The notes: a model not told the origin generated them from the letters alone. A DNA stretch of 64,000 bases from Herbinix hemicellulosilytica (GCF_002904165.1 NZ_CVTD020000026.1:62001-126000); one strand, 5' to 3'; numbered from the stretch's first letter, positions 8,611-17,358 are shown. Program-made: numbers and translations.

Positions 8611-10248
8611 ATGGAAAACAAGATGTTTTGCTATCAATGTCAGGAAACAGCCGGATGCAAAGGATGCACCACGTTTGGTGTGTGCGGCAAGTCACCCGAC
8701 TTGGCGAGAATGCAGGATTTACTGGTTTATGTAACAAAAGGGCTGAGTGCCGTTACAACAGCTTTACGGGCACAAGGCGAAACTGTTTCGGCAGACATTA
8801 ATCATTATATTACAATCAACCTTTTTACAACTATAACAAATGCCAATTTTGATAATGAAGTCTTTTACCAAAGAGTTTTTGAAACCTTGCGTATTAAGAA
8901 TAAATTATTAGATAAGATAAGCGATAAGAATAATCTTCCCGAAGCCGCCCTTTGGAATGCTTCAACCAGGGAAGAACTGGACGAAAAGTCCGTTACAGTC
9001 GGTGTTCTTTCGACAAAGGATGAAGATATAAGAAGCTTAAGAGAATTGATTACTTACGGACTAAAAGGCCTGGCTGCTTACATGAAACATGCCAACGAAT
9101 TAAATTACGACAGCGAAGAAATCAACGCGTTTATGCAGAAAGCCTTAGCTTCCACCTTAGATGACAATTTAACCGTTGATGAGCTTATAGCTCTTACTTT
9201 AGAAACCGGAAAAGTAGGAGTAGACGGCATGGCTCTTCTTGATTCGGCAAACACCGGAACTTACGGAAATCCGGAAATCACTAAGGTTAATATCGGGGTA
9301 AGAAACAGGCCCGGTATCCTCATATCCGGCCATGACCTAAGGGATTTGGAGCAGCTTCTTGAGCAAACCAAAGATACGGGTATTGATGTATATACTCACT
9401 CCGAGATGCTTCCTGCCCATTACTATCCTGCTTTCAAAAAATACGATCACTTTGTCGGAAACTACGGCAATGCTTGGTGGAAGCAGAAAGAAGAGTTCGA
9501 AAGCTTCAACGGGCCTATACTTATGACAACCAACTGCGTTGTTCCTCCTGCGCCTTCGTATAAGCACAGGCTCTTTACTACCGGTGCTGCCGGAGTACCC
9601 GGATGCGTTCACATTGAAAGGGACGAAAACGGTTATAAAGACTTCTCCCCTATAATAGAAATGGCTAAGACCTGCCAGCCTCCCAAAGAAATCGAAAAAG
9701 GTGAAATCATCGGCGGCTTTGCCCATGCCCAGGTATTTGCCCTTGCCGATAAGGTAGTGGAGGCCGTAAAATCCGGTGCCATCCGCAAATTCTTTGTAAT
9801 GGCAGGTTGTGATGGCCGTCAGAAAGCAAGAAACTACTATACCGAATTTGCCAAAGCTCTGCCTAAGGATACCGTTATCTTAACCGCAGGTTGTGCCAAG
9901 TACAAATATAATAAATTAAACCTTGGCGATATCAACGGTATACCAAGAGTTCTTGACGCAGGTCAGTGTAACGACTCATACTCCCTGGCACTCATCGCCT
10001 TAAAACTGAAAGAGGCCTTTGAGCTTACCGACATAAACGAGCTTCCTATTGCATTTAATATCGCATGGTATGAACAGAAAGCGGTAATAGTTCTTCTTTC
10101 ACTCCTGTACTTAGGGGTTAAGAACATACACTTAGGGCCTACCCTTCCTGCCTTCCTTTCACCCAATGTTGCCAAGGTACTAGTTGAAAACTTCGGCATA
10201 GCAGGAATTGGAACCGTAGAAGATGACATAAAGCTGTTTTTGGAATAA
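8611..10248 (+). CDS. hcp: hybrid cluster protein (hydroxylamine / NO reductase)
   Basis: 545 residues, full length. The N-terminal Cys7-X2-Cys10-X8-Cys19-X5-Cys25 binds the simple Fe-S cluster. Ligands of the hybrid Ni/Fe-S-O type cluster are all present in order: the His in SGHDLRD, the Glu in HSEMLPAH, and Cys in TTNCVVP, MAGCDGR, TAGCAKY and GQCNDS. Family knowledge: Hcp reduces hydroxylamine in vitro and removes nitric oxide in vivo under anaerobiosis. AAGGAGAGG lies 8 bases upstream of the ATG. No hcr reductase gene adjoins, as is usual in Clostridia. The divergent Crp/Fnr protein and the downstream hemerythrin complete a nitrosative/oxidative stress set. Confidence 0.96.
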   Translation: MENKMFCYQCQETAGCKGCTTFGVCGKSPDLARMQDLLVYVTKGLSAVTTALRAQGETVSADINHYITINLFTTITNANFDNEVFYQRVFETLRIKNKLLDKISDKNNLPEAALWNASTREELDEKSVTVGVLSTKDEDIRSLRELITYGLKGLAAYMKHANELNYDSEEINAFMQKALASTLDDNLTVDELIALTLETGKVGVDGMALLDSANTGTYGNPEITKVNIGVRNRPGILISGHDLRDLEQLLEQTKDTGIDVYTHSEMLPAHYYPAFKKYDHFVGNYGNAWWKQKEEFESFNGPILMTTNCVVPPAPSYKHRLFTTGAAGVPGCVHIERDENGYKDFSPIIEMAKTCQPPKEIEKGEIIGGFAHAQVFALADKVVEAVKSGAIRKFFVMAGCDGRQKARNYYTEFAKALPKDTVILTAGCAKYKYNKLNLGDINGIPRVLDAGQCNDSYSLALIALKLKEAFELTDINELPIAFNIAWYEQKAVIVLLSLLYLGVKNIHLGPTLPAFLSPNVAKVLVENFGIAGIGTVEDDIKLFLE

Positions 10249-10326
10249 AACATGCAAACATAGCCCCTACTCCATTTAGCATAGATTAAGACAATTTAAT
10301 TTACCGGTAAAGTACAGACATAAAAA

Positions 10327-10371
10327 GGAGCGGCTGTTATTTGGGATTTGAGCCCAATAGCTGCTCCTTGT
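10327..10371 (+). terminator. hairpin after hcp
   Basis: GGAGCGGCT ... AGCTGCTCC, with an inner TTGGG/CCCAA pair, makes a long stem. The T run after it is weak, so this may be a partial terminator. Confidence 0.5.
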
Positions 10372-10477
10372 TGCCATTAAATAATATTAATAAGTGTTAT
10401 CGGAAGATATACCTTTTTGCTTCTTTGTAAAACGGCAATAATAGTAGTATAAACTATCAACAATTAAAGGAGGTATC

Positions 10478-11035
10478 ATGGACAGTATTAAGTTAATGAT
10501 GGAAGAACATCAATATATTCTAAGGATGCTAGCCGTTGTGCGAAAAGCCTGTCTCGGTATAATGAACGGTAATGATATAGATTACAAAGATTTTGATAGA
10601 ATGATAGATTTTATCCGCAATTATGCCGATGCCCACCACCACGGCAAAGAAGAAAAGCTTTTATTTAATGAAATGGTGGAACACCTGGGCCCTTTGGGAA
10701 ACAAGTTAATAACCCATGGCATGCTGATTGAACATGACCTTGGCAGACTGTATATCCGGGAACTTGAAAGTGCTTTGGACCGGGTTAAAAAGGGCGATGC
10801 CGAAAGCCGAATAGACGTAATAGCCAATGCCATCAGCTATACACATCATTTGAAGCGACATATAGAAAAAGAAGACAGCGTTATATATACCTTTGCAAAA
10901 AACCGGCTTCCGGCGGAGATTTTAAATAAGGTTGATAATGATACCGATTCTTTCGAAGCAAATGCGAAAGAAAAAGGAATCCAGGACTACTATATATCGT
11001 TGCTTGATGAGCTGGAAAGGAAATATATAAATTAG
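10478..11035 (+). CDS. hemerythrin-domain protein
   Basis: 185 residues. An all-helical hemerythrin-like domain carries the di-iron ligands in order: the His in EEHQYI, HHHGKEE (His-X3-Glu), HGMLIEHD and HHLKRHIEKED. AAGGAGG precedes the ATG. Proteins of this kind bind oxygen or nitric oxide at a di-iron site. Its position after hcp suggests scavenging or sensing in the same stress response. It is separated from hcp by a hairpin, so it may have its own promoter. The C-terminal 35 residues are an acidic helical tail of unknown role. Confidence 0.85.
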   Translation: MDSIKLMMEEHQYILRMLAVVRKACLGIMNGNDIDYKDFDRMIDFIRNYADAHHHGKEEKLLFNEMVEHLGPLGNKLITHGMLIEHDLGRLYIRELESALDRVKKGDAESRIDVIANAISYTHHLKRHIEKEDSVIYTFAKNRLPAEILNKVDNDTDSFEANAKEKGIQDYYISLLDELERKYIN

Positions 11036-11115
11036 TTTTATATACTTTTTATAATAAAAATTAATTTTAAATGTTTTTTAAACCGGCTTAACTTCCTTAT
11101 TCACATATATTTATT

Positions 11116-11157
11116 AAGAGGCTGTTGCACTAGATTATGCAGCAGCCTCTTAATTTT
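11116..11157 (+). terminator. terminator after the hemerythrin gene
   Basis: AAGAGGCTGTTGCA and TGCAGCAGCCTCTT pair with one mismatch and are followed by a T-rich run. Confidence 0.8.
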
Positions 11158-11303
11158 ATGTATTTGGTCCTAAAATTTTATTTTCAAAAAATCATTAATT
11201 TCAGGCAGAAAAACCTTTTTATTTCCAAAAATTATGTTACAATATATTTATAATTATAAAAAGTAAGGATTTTATATGCAACGCCTATTCAGGGGGAGAT
11301 TTA

Positions 11304-12059
11304 ATGATTGATGTTAATGCCATAGAGGACTATCTTCTGCTTCACGGTGATTGCATGGAATACCTTAAGGAAATTCCGGATGGCAGCATCGATTTAATTC
11401 TGTGCGATCCTCCCTACAATCTTGCCAAATATTCAACCGGCAATATGCAATTTAACTGGCGAAGCGAAATTAACAACGACCTGGCTGAATGGGACCTTGT
11501 AGAGCTAAATCCTGCAGATTTCGTTAAAGATTTTAAAAGGATTCTTTCACCCACCGGAAATATATTTATCTTTACCGGTTATAACCTGTTCGGAAAATGG
11601 CATGAAGTATTTGATAAGGAATTTGACACTTTTCAGTTCATGGTATGGCATAAAACCAACCCTGTTCCGAGCATACGAAAGTCTTCTTTTCTTAACAGCT
11701 GCGAACTGATTGTCTGTATGTGGAATAAAGGCCATACCTGGAATTTCTTAAAGCAAAGCCAGATGCACAATTTTATAGAAGCACCCATCTGCATGGGCCA
11801 GGAAAGGCTAAAATATCCGAAGCACCCCACTCAAAAACCCCTGTCAGTACTTAGGCATATTATTGAAATAGCCAGCAATGAAAATGATTTGGTTCTTGAT
11901 ATGTTTATGGGCGTAGGCTCTACCGGTGTTGCGGCCTTAAATCTTAATCGCCGCTTTATCGGTATAGAAATTGACAAGGAGTATTATACGGCAAGTGTAA
12001 AACGAATAAAAGAAGCCGTCTCAGAAAAAGATTACCCCTCACGCACCAAAACCCACTGA
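11304..12059 (+). CDS. orphan site-specific DNA methyltransferase (beta class, N6-A or N4-C)
   Basis: 251 residues. The catalytic motif IV DPPYNL (about residues 36-41) precedes the AdoMet-binding motif I VLDMFMGVGSTGVAAL (about 199-214), the order of beta-class amino-methyltransferases. A target-recognition stretch lies between them, and HPTQKP marks the usual segment before motif I. No restriction endonuclease adjoins it, so it is an orphan enzyme; roles could be gene control, mismatch marking or protection. Recognition sequence cannot be read. The start at 11304 follows GGGGGAG. Its 3' end overlaps the convergent small gene by 28 bases. Confidence 0.88.
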   Translation: MIDVNAIEDYLLLHGDCMEYLKEIPDGSIDLILCDPPYNLAKYSTGNMQFNWRSEINNDLAEWDLVELNPADFVKDFKRILSPTGNIFIFTGYNLFGKWHEVFDKEFDTFQFMVWHKTNPVPSIRKSSFLNSCELIVCMWNKGHTWNFLKQSQMHNFIEAPICMGQERLKYPKHPTQKPLSVLRHIIEIASNENDLVLDMFMGVGSTGVAALNLNRRFIGIEIDKEYYTASVKRIKEAVSEKDYPSRTKTH

Positions 12060-12298
12060 TGGGTTTTTACATGGTATTTTATGTGTATTAACTGGGCACA
12101 ACCGTTTCTTATTATATTGCAGCAAAAGTGTATAGCCGGCATTCCGGCATACTTTTCTTCCCGTGAAAAAACTATATTTTCAATTTTAAAAGTCTGCAGG
12201 GTGTGCTCTTCATCTTCAAGCCTTATATAATTCGGCCTGATTTTTCCCTGAACATTGAAAGTTGCAATTACATCCACCGGCATATTCAGCATCTTCAT
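12032..12298 (-). CDS. small conserved protein of unknown function downstream of dinB
   Basis: 88 residues, soluble, with a strand-rich pattern (VIATFNVQGKIRPNYIRL, then IHFCCN, then LIHIKYHVKTHQWVLV). I do not recognise a named family, though small proteins like this sit after dinB in related Clostridia as far as I recall. GGAAGG precedes the ATG. It lies 284 bases downstream of dinB on the same strand and may share its SOS promoter. It overlaps the methyltransferase 3' end tail to tail. Codon choice fits the neighbours, which argues for a real gene. Confidence 0.65.
   Translation of the reverse strand: MKMLNMPVDVIATFNVQGKIRPNYIRLEDEEHTLQTFKIENIVFSREEKYAGMPAIHFCCNIIRNGCAQLIHIKYHVKTHQWVLVREG
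12048..12068. terminator. bidirectional terminator in overlapping 3' ends
   Basis: AAAACCC, a 6-base loop and GGGTTTT T make a symmetric hairpin. It includes the methyltransferase stop codon and the 3' end of the opposing gene. Confidence 0.65.
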
Positions 12299-12582
12299 AC
12301 CCTTCCTTCTGTTCCGAAATTAATTAACTTCCTTTATGAGCCTTAATATATTTCTGTTCTTATACCTAAATGTATTTCTATGTTTCACATCCTTTTCTGA
12401 TATATAGGCGGCTGTATCAGTTTTTACTTTCTGATATCAAATTTTGCTTTCTGATACTTGCCCTTAATTTAAATCCAATTTTCTTTCACGGTTTATACCT
12501 GACTTTTATCTTTGCAGCTTATTATTTATTTTACTTTCTTAATAAGATAATACTTTATTCTCATATCATTAAATTGCCTTAA
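12299..12582. other. gap between dinB and the small gene, with short repeats
   Basis: No gene is seen. CTTTCTGATA recurs at about 12430-12460, with a related CTTTTCTGATA near 12397, and a distant GTATCAG/CTGATAC inverted pair flanks the copies. Meaning unknown. Confidence 0.35.
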
Positions 12583-13845
12583 TTATAAGGTTATCCCTTC
12601 TTTATACATTGGTTTTCGCTTTTCCGGAGAAATACCGCCGGCCATATGATAAACCGGCCCTTTTAAAAAAATAGCCCGCTTGACGGAATCTTCACCGTAC
12701 CGTTCTCTTATTGTGTCCACAACCGCATCCAGCCTGGACAGTTTCTCGTAACGGTTCATATCAAAAAGATTTATCTGTTTATAAACTTCTCCCCTTACTA
12801 TTTTGCTTGTGTGAATTCCAAGATGTCTTATCGGTGTTCCGTCCCAAAGCCGGTCAAACAATTTGCAGGCGGCTTTGTGTATCTCGTTTGTGATATTTGT
12901 CGGAGAGATAAGGGTCATCTGGTGGGATGAGTGCCGGAAATATATATCTACTATACTTACCGCAACCACCGTTGCCATAACATTGTCTGCCCGCAGCCTT
13001 GTGCATACTTTTTCTGCCAAAGAAAGCAGCACCATCTTGGCGGTACTGCCGTCATCCACATCGAACGGAATAGTCGTCGAATTGCCGTAGCCCTTATTGG
13101 GAGGCGCTTCTTCGGCAACAACGGATAAATCAATCCCGTTGGCAAAGGCATGAATTACCTCCCCATACTTTTTAAAATGCGCCCTAAGGATATCCGGGTC
13201 CGTATTGGCCAGTTGCCCGATTGTATGGATTCCCAAAGCATGAAGCTTTCTTTTGGAGGCAGGCCCGACAAAGAACAGGTCCCCTACAGGCAAGGGCCAC
13301 ATTTTCTGCTCTATCTCTTCGGGAAATAAGGTATGCACCATATTGGGCTTTTTAAAATCTGACGCCATCTTTGCAAGTATCTTATTTGTGGAAATTCCCA
13401 CATTTACCGTAAAACCCAGTTCGCTGTAAATCTTATCTTTAAGAAGAGTGGCCGCAACCACAGCAGAGCCGTAAAGCCCTACCGTTCCGGTCATGTCACA
13501 AAAAGCTTCATCCACCGAATACTGTTCAACACAGGGAGAAAACTCTTTAAGAATCTCCATCATAGCCTCAGAACAGCTTTCATAAAGGTCATAGTGGGGC
13601 GGCACCATAACCAGATTCGGACAAAGCTTTAAGGCATCGTTTATGGTATCTCCCGTCCTTACGCCGTATTTTTTGGCAGGAGTAGACCTGGCGAGGATAA
13701 TCCCGTGTCTCTTTTTCACATCTCCTGCCACAGCAGAAGGAATCTCCCTCAAATCCGTTTTCTCTCCACGGATTCGCAGTCGATAAACGGCTTCCCAACT
13801 TAGGAAAGCCGAATTTACATCAATATGAAAAATAATTTTATTCAT
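12583..13845 (-). CDS. dinB: DNA polymerase IV (Y family), SOS-inducible
   Basis: 420 residues from the ATG at 13845. That start is chosen because AAGAGGTGG sits 8-9 bases upstream; a GTG four codons earlier overlaps the ribosome site. The palm has the catalytic Asp in HIDVNSAF and the SVDEAF pair. A helix-hairpin-helix region (GPASKRKLHALGIHTIGQLA) and a little-finger domain follow. The polymerase copies past lesions with low fidelity. Its promoter carries two LexA boxes, so it is damage-inducible. The C-terminal end lacks a recognisable beta-clamp motif that I can state with confidence. Confidence 0.93.
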   Translation of the reverse strand: MNKIIFHIDVNSAFLSWEAVYRLRIRGEKTDLREIPSAVAGDVKKRHGIILARSTPAKKYGVRTGDTINDALKLCPNLVMVPPHYDLYESCSEAMMEILKEFSPCVEQYSVDEAFCDMTGTVGLYGSAVVAATLLKDKIYSELGFTVNVGISTNKILAKMASDFKKPNMVHTLFPEEIEQKMWPLPVGDLFFVGPASKRKLHALGIHTIGQLANTDPDILRAHFKKYGEVIHAFANGIDLSVVAEEAPPNKGYGNSTTIPFDVDDGSTAKMVLLSLAEKVCTRLRADNVMATVVAVSIVDIYFRHSSHQMTLISPTNITNEIHKAACKLFDRLWDGTPIRHLGIHTSKIVRGEVYKQINLFDMNRYEKLSRLDAVVDTIRERYGEDSVKRAIFLKGPVYHMAGGISPEKRKPMYKEGITL

Positions 13846-13876
13846 AAATGCGACCACCTCTTGGCGTCATTAAACA

Positions 13877-13923
13877 GAACTTATGTTCGATTAGATTATA
13901 GCAGAACTTATGTTCGGTGTAAA
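13877..13923 (-). promoter_or_regulatory. dinB promoter with two LexA (SOS) boxes
   Basis: Minus strand TTTACA (13923-13918), 17-base spacer, TATAAT (13900-13895). The sequence GAACTTATGTTC, matching the Gram-positive LexA box GAAC-N4-GTTC, occurs twice, at 13904-13915 inside the spacer and at 13877-13888 just after the -10. A LexA dimer on either would block polymerase. Confidence 0.9.
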
Positions 13924-14058
13924 GAGGGAATAAAAGTAAATTCATCGCAAAAATAGTTATTTAATAACTCTTTGGATTTATATTATCCGGTTGACACCCG
14001 CAGTTAAAAGCATTTCTTAAATGACATATAACATTATAAAATACTGCGTAAAATTTGA

Positions 14059-14087
14059 TTGACAATTTTTTTTTAATAATGTATTAT
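14059..14087 (+). promoter_or_regulatory. strong sigma-A type promoter
   Basis: TTGACA (14059-14064), 17 bases, TATTAT (14082-14087). It drives the remnant and the exported protein gene that follow. The 13924-14058 stretch shows nothing else. Confidence 0.7.
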
Positions 14088-14116
14088 TGAATTACATTAT
14101 TTTCAATAATTAGTAG

Positions 14117-14269
14117 TTTTATTACATTTTAGAAAAGAGTATTGTCTACATACCAAATTTGTGGATATCAGATAATTATAATTCCTCACGTTTTAAAAGT
14201 TTTCTTAATGATGCAGCTTCTGTGTGGAATTCAAGTGGAGTAGTGCAGATAGGAGGTAATTATGATTAA
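14117..14269 (+). pseudogene. fragment resembling a secreted matrixin-like protease domain
   Basis: The frame is open from a TAG to a TAA without an ATG, 50 codons. It includes YIPNLWISDNYNSSRFKSFL and ends VWNSSGVVQIGGNYD. The pattern of an exposed strand, a helix and W-N-S resembles the start of matrixin-type metalloprotease domains, but the HExxH part is missing, so this is a remnant or a mis-identified fragment. It overlaps the next gene's ribosome site and start codon. Confidence 0.35.
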
Positions 14270-14828
14270 AAAACATTTTAAAAAAGCTATATTCATCTTA
14301 GCAGTATGCTTAGCCTTATGTGGCGCTATTGTTTATGACTCTTTACATTCAAAAAATCCAGAAAGAGTCGAAATACATACTAGCTATACTTATAATTATG
14401 GAAGTCTTGATGAGCTGGTTAATAATAGTAATATCATTGCAGTTGTCGAAATAACTAGTAATGGAAAACAAATTGGAAACGGCCCTCTTCCAGAAACCAT
14501 ATTTACCGCTGAGGTAAAAAAATCCATATATAATTGCAAAAAGGGTGAAGAGATTAAATTATATATGATTGGAGGGAAAAAAGATAATCGTATTTACGAA
14601 AAAAGTGATGATCCGTTGATGAAATCTGGAGAAAAATATTTGATATTTGCCAAAAAGAATGATGATGGTACCTATACAACTCTTAGCGGTACACAAGGAA
14701 GAATGAAATATGATAATGGAAAAATCAATTCTTTTAAATTTGCTAATAAAAATTCAAATTTAACCTTTGATAATGTATCAGAAGATTCCATGGTTAAAAT
14801 GATAAATGAGGTAAAAAGGATAAAATAA
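14262..14828 (+). CDS. exported protein of unknown function
   Basis: 188 residues. A basic N-terminus (MIKKHFKKA) and a hydrophobic run (about residues 9-27) form a signal or anchor; there is no clear lipobox. The rest is a strand-rich domain with SLDELVNNSNIIAVVEI, IFTAEVKKSIY, and a G-E-K-Y-L-I-F-A motif. It resembles the unnamed secreted domain that follows matrixin-like or surface proteins in Firmicutes, which would suit the fragment just upstream. AGGAGG is placed well before the ATG. Codon use is more AT-rich than in the flanking housekeeping genes, hinting at recent acquisition. No function can be given. Confidence 0.75.
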   Translation: MIKKHFKKAIFILAVCLALCGAIVYDSLHSKNPERVEIHTSYTYNYGSLDELVNNSNIIAVVEITSNGKQIGNGPLPETIFTAEVKKSIYNCKKGEEIKLYMIGGKKDNRIYEKSDDPLMKSGEKYLIFAKKNDDGTYTTLSGTQGRMKYDNGKINSFKFANKNSNLTFDNVSEDSMVKMINEVKRIK

Positions 14829-15079
14829 ATTTTAATTATATCAATACTAGTGTTAATTAACTTACATCGTATTCTCGGTAAGACTTATAAAAAGTGCTTT
14901 TTTGCAAAATCAACCGGATACTTTTTCTGTTTTAAACGGTAGATAGTGATTTCTCAATTAAATATTCGCCTCACATTTGAGCAACAAACATAAGACAGGG
15001 TTTATTTTCGGTATTTCATTTAGCGGCAGCTTGCATTTTATTTTTCTTCAGCCTGAAAGATGCATAATTTATCCTCAAT

Positions 15080-15403
15080 TTACCAATATGGAATTTTATT
15101 TGGGCAGTAATTCTTTATAGATGCAGCCCTAATTTCCACAAAACAACCGCATAACCTGCACAAGCCGTTCATAAGATATTGGCATTTGCTGCAGCTTTCA
15201 AGCCGAGCGGCATAGATATCTTCCGGTGTTTTTAATTCTTCCGGAATATTGGATATGTAATTTGAAATGGTTTTATAATACTCTTTATCTGAAAATCCTT
15301 CGGTCAAACATTTTCTGCAAAATCTTTTGTCCAATTTTAACTTCCCTTCTGCTATTGCATTATATTTTTTATTGCTATAAGTCACGTTAAAGATTTCCCG
15401 CAT
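15080..15403 (-). CDS. DUF6171 family small zinc-binding-type protein
   Basis: 107 residues. The N-terminal half has a C-x-x-C pair (FCRKC). The C-terminal half has CSKCQYLMNGLCRLCGCFVE followed by RAA and YCP, a cysteine cluster typical of a small structural zinc site found in Lachnospiraceae proteins that I would place in DUF6171. Function is unknown. It is flanked by intergenic regions of 250-300 bases and has no operon partner. The 14829-15079 gap holds nothing I can name. Confidence 0.65.
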   Translation of the reverse strand: MREIFNVTYSNKKYNAIAEGKLKLDKRFCRKCLTEGFSDKEYYKTISNYISNIPEELKTPEDIYAARLESCSKCQYLMNGLCRLCGCFVEIRAASIKNYCPNKIPYW

Positions 15404-15650
15404 AAATTTTATATAAAATCGAAATTTCTGAATTGGCTTTTTGATAATCCGGTAAGATTATGGATATAGGAATATTAAATTAATACTTTTTCATTTACGC
15501 CATTATTTTAAATTATAATACACTTAAACTTATAATTCCATTATTGAAGCTAATATGACCAGATAAATATAGAATACTGAAATTCTATATTTCAATGCGT
15601 ATTGCCTTATTTTTTACTTTATGAACTCTACTCCATATTAGATAATAAAT

Positions 15651-15692
15651 AAGTAGAGCTAAAAGTATATATAACTTTCAGCTCTACTTTCT
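15651..15692 (-). terminator. terminator after thrS paralogue
   Basis: AAGTAGAGCT and AGCTCTACTT pair around a loop that itself contains AAAGT/ACTTT. The T run on the minus strand is interrupted. The 15404-15650 stretch upstream of the DUF6171 gene shows no other feature. Confidence 0.55.
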
Positions 15693-15707
15693 CGTTTTTA
15701 TAGAAGT

Positions 15708-17258
15708 TTAAAAATCCTCAAATATGCATCTTGGTATTCCCTGTTCAATCTGAGGTTTCAGATATTCGATGAGGGCAGGCAGATCCATTGCTCCAAGATC
15801 ACCGTCTTTGCGGCTGCGGACTGCAAATGTATTATTTTCAGCTTCCATGTCGCCGACCACAAGAATATACGGTACTTTCTCAAGTTGAAAATTCTTTATT
15901 TTATTTCTCATATTGTCATTATCCAGGTTTAATTCGACACGAAAACCTTGTCCTCTAAGCTGACTTGAAATTTTCTTTGCATAATCATTGTGTTTTTCCC
16001 TTATAGGCACCACGCCAAATTGAACGGGAGCCAGCCAAAACGGAAATTCACCCTTATAATGTTCTATTAAAAGAGCTATAAACCTTTCCATGCTTCCAAA
16101 TAAGGCCCGGTGAATCATGAAGGGAGTATGCCTCTTGCCGTCCTGCCCGACATAGAACACATTAAATCTGGCAGGTAAATTAAAGTCAAACTGTATAGTG
16201 CTGCATTGCCATTCTCGGTTCAGTGAATCATAAAGTTTTATATCAATCTTCGGCCCGTAGAAAGCTCCGCCGCCTTCGTCAATCTTGTAGTCCAAACCTG
16301 CCGATATAACAGCTTTTTTAAGAACCTCGGTAGCCATTTCCCAGTCCTTTTCGTCACCTATAGATTTATTCTCAGGTCTGGTTGAGACATAAGCCTGGAA
16401 CTTATTAAGACCAAAGGACCTCAATATATAAAGTGAAAATTCAAGAGCTCTTTCAACTTCCCTTTCCACCTGCTCGGGAGTGCAGAAAATATGGGCATCG
16501 TCCTGGGTAAATCCCCTGACCCTGGTCAGACCGTTTAAAGTTCCCGAAAGCTCATATCTGTATACATTTCCATATTCGGCATACCTTATAGGCAAATCCC
16601 GGTACGAATGTATCCGGCTGTTATAGATATTGATGTGGAAAGGACAGTTCATAGGCTTTAGATAATACTCTTCATCATCAATTACAATAGGATTATACAT
16701 TGTTTCTCTATAGAATTGCAAATGCCCCGATGTTTTCCAAAGTTCTGACCGGCCGATATGAGGCGTATAAACCCACTGATAACCGTTAAGTATATGAGCT
16801 TTCTGTCCGAAACCCTCCAAAATATATCTTAGCATTGCCCCCTTTGGATGCCATAATATCAAGCCCTGGCCGATATCATTTGAAGCAGAAAACAGCTCTA
16901 ATTCGTTTCCTAAGACTTTATGGTCCCGTTTTGCGGCCTCTTCAAGAAAATTCTTATATTCCATAAATTCATCAGCTGTAGGAAACGCTGTAACATAAAT
17001 TCTTTGAAGTACACGGTTATTTGCATTATCATCCTCATATACTCCTGAATAGCTTCGTAATTCAAACACACAATCAATGTCATCTGCCGATATTTGTTTT
17101 CCTATTTCTTCAAAAATCTTCGGAACAAGCGGAGGAATATCATAGTCGCAATAGAATCCTTCGTTGCTTTCCATAAATTTAATACAGTTCGCTTCATGAA
17201 AATGTTTTCTTACCGCTTCTGTCAATCTGTCTGCCAATAATTTTTTATAACTTACCAT
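15708..17258 (-). CDS. thrS: threonyl-tRNA synthetase, short form lacking TGS and active editing domain
   Basis: 516 residues against about 635-645 for standard ThrRS. The TGS domain is absent. The first about 110 residues match only a shrunken N2 editing domain (NEGFYCDYDIPP, then the VLQRIYVTAFP end), without the HxxxH editing site. The class II core is intact: zinc ligands in MNCPFH and MIH, motif 2 in RYAEYGNVYRYE...VRGFTQDDAHIF, motif 3 in HRALFGSMERF, then an anticodon-binding domain. It should charge tRNA-Thr in the cytoplasm but not proofread serine. A full-length ThrRS probably exists elsewhere in the genome (inference). Expression is controlled by the attenuator upstream. Confidence 0.92.
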   Translation of the reverse strand: MVSYKKLLADRLTEAVRKHFHEANCIKFMESNEGFYCDYDIPPLVPKIFEEIGKQISADDIDCVFELRSYSGVYEDDNANNRVLQRIYVTAFPTADEFMEYKNFLEEAAKRDHKVLGNELELFSASNDIGQGLILWHPKGAMLRYILEGFGQKAHILNGYQWVYTPHIGRSELWKTSGHLQFYRETMYNPIVIDDEEYYLKPMNCPFHINIYNSRIHSYRDLPIRYAEYGNVYRYELSGTLNGLTRVRGFTQDDAHIFCTPEQVEREVERALEFSLYILRSFGLNKFQAYVSTRPENKSIGDEKDWEMATEVLKKAVISAGLDYKIDEGGGAFYGPKIDIKLYDSLNREWQCSTIQFDFNLPARFNVFYVGQDGKRHTPFMIHRALFGSMERFIALLIEHYKGEFPFWLAPVQFGVVPIREKHNDYAKKISSQLRGQGFRVELNLDNDNMRNKIKNFQLEKVPYILVVGDMEAENNTFAVRSRKDGDLGAMDLPALIEYLKPQIEQGIPRCIFEDF

Positions 17259-17295
17259 AAACTCATCTCCTCATTTTAATCAGATTTTTAATATA

Positions 17296-17358
17296 TTAAA
17301 ATGAAAAGACAGCGGTCAGGCGCTCCTGGGAATAATCCGCCATTATTCCTTTAATCAT
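17296..17358 (-). CDS. short upstream ORF between attenuator and thrS
   Basis: A 20-residue frame, MIKGIMADYSQERLTAVFSF. AAAGGGGGTGAT is spaced about 9 bases before its ATG, which is a very good ribosome site. The stop lies 38 bases before the thrS start. The mRNA here folds as GGAATAAT-GGCGG-ATTATTCC inside this frame. It may be a second leader peptide or a translational coupler; it has a single Thr codon, so it is not the threonine sensor. Confidence 0.45.
   Translation of the reverse strand: MIKGIMADYSQERLTAVFSF

Noticed and set aside
12370-12582. 70-residue membrane-like plus-strand frame
   Set aside because: Hydrophobic only because the DNA is T-rich; no ribosome site, and it runs to the dinB stop codon.
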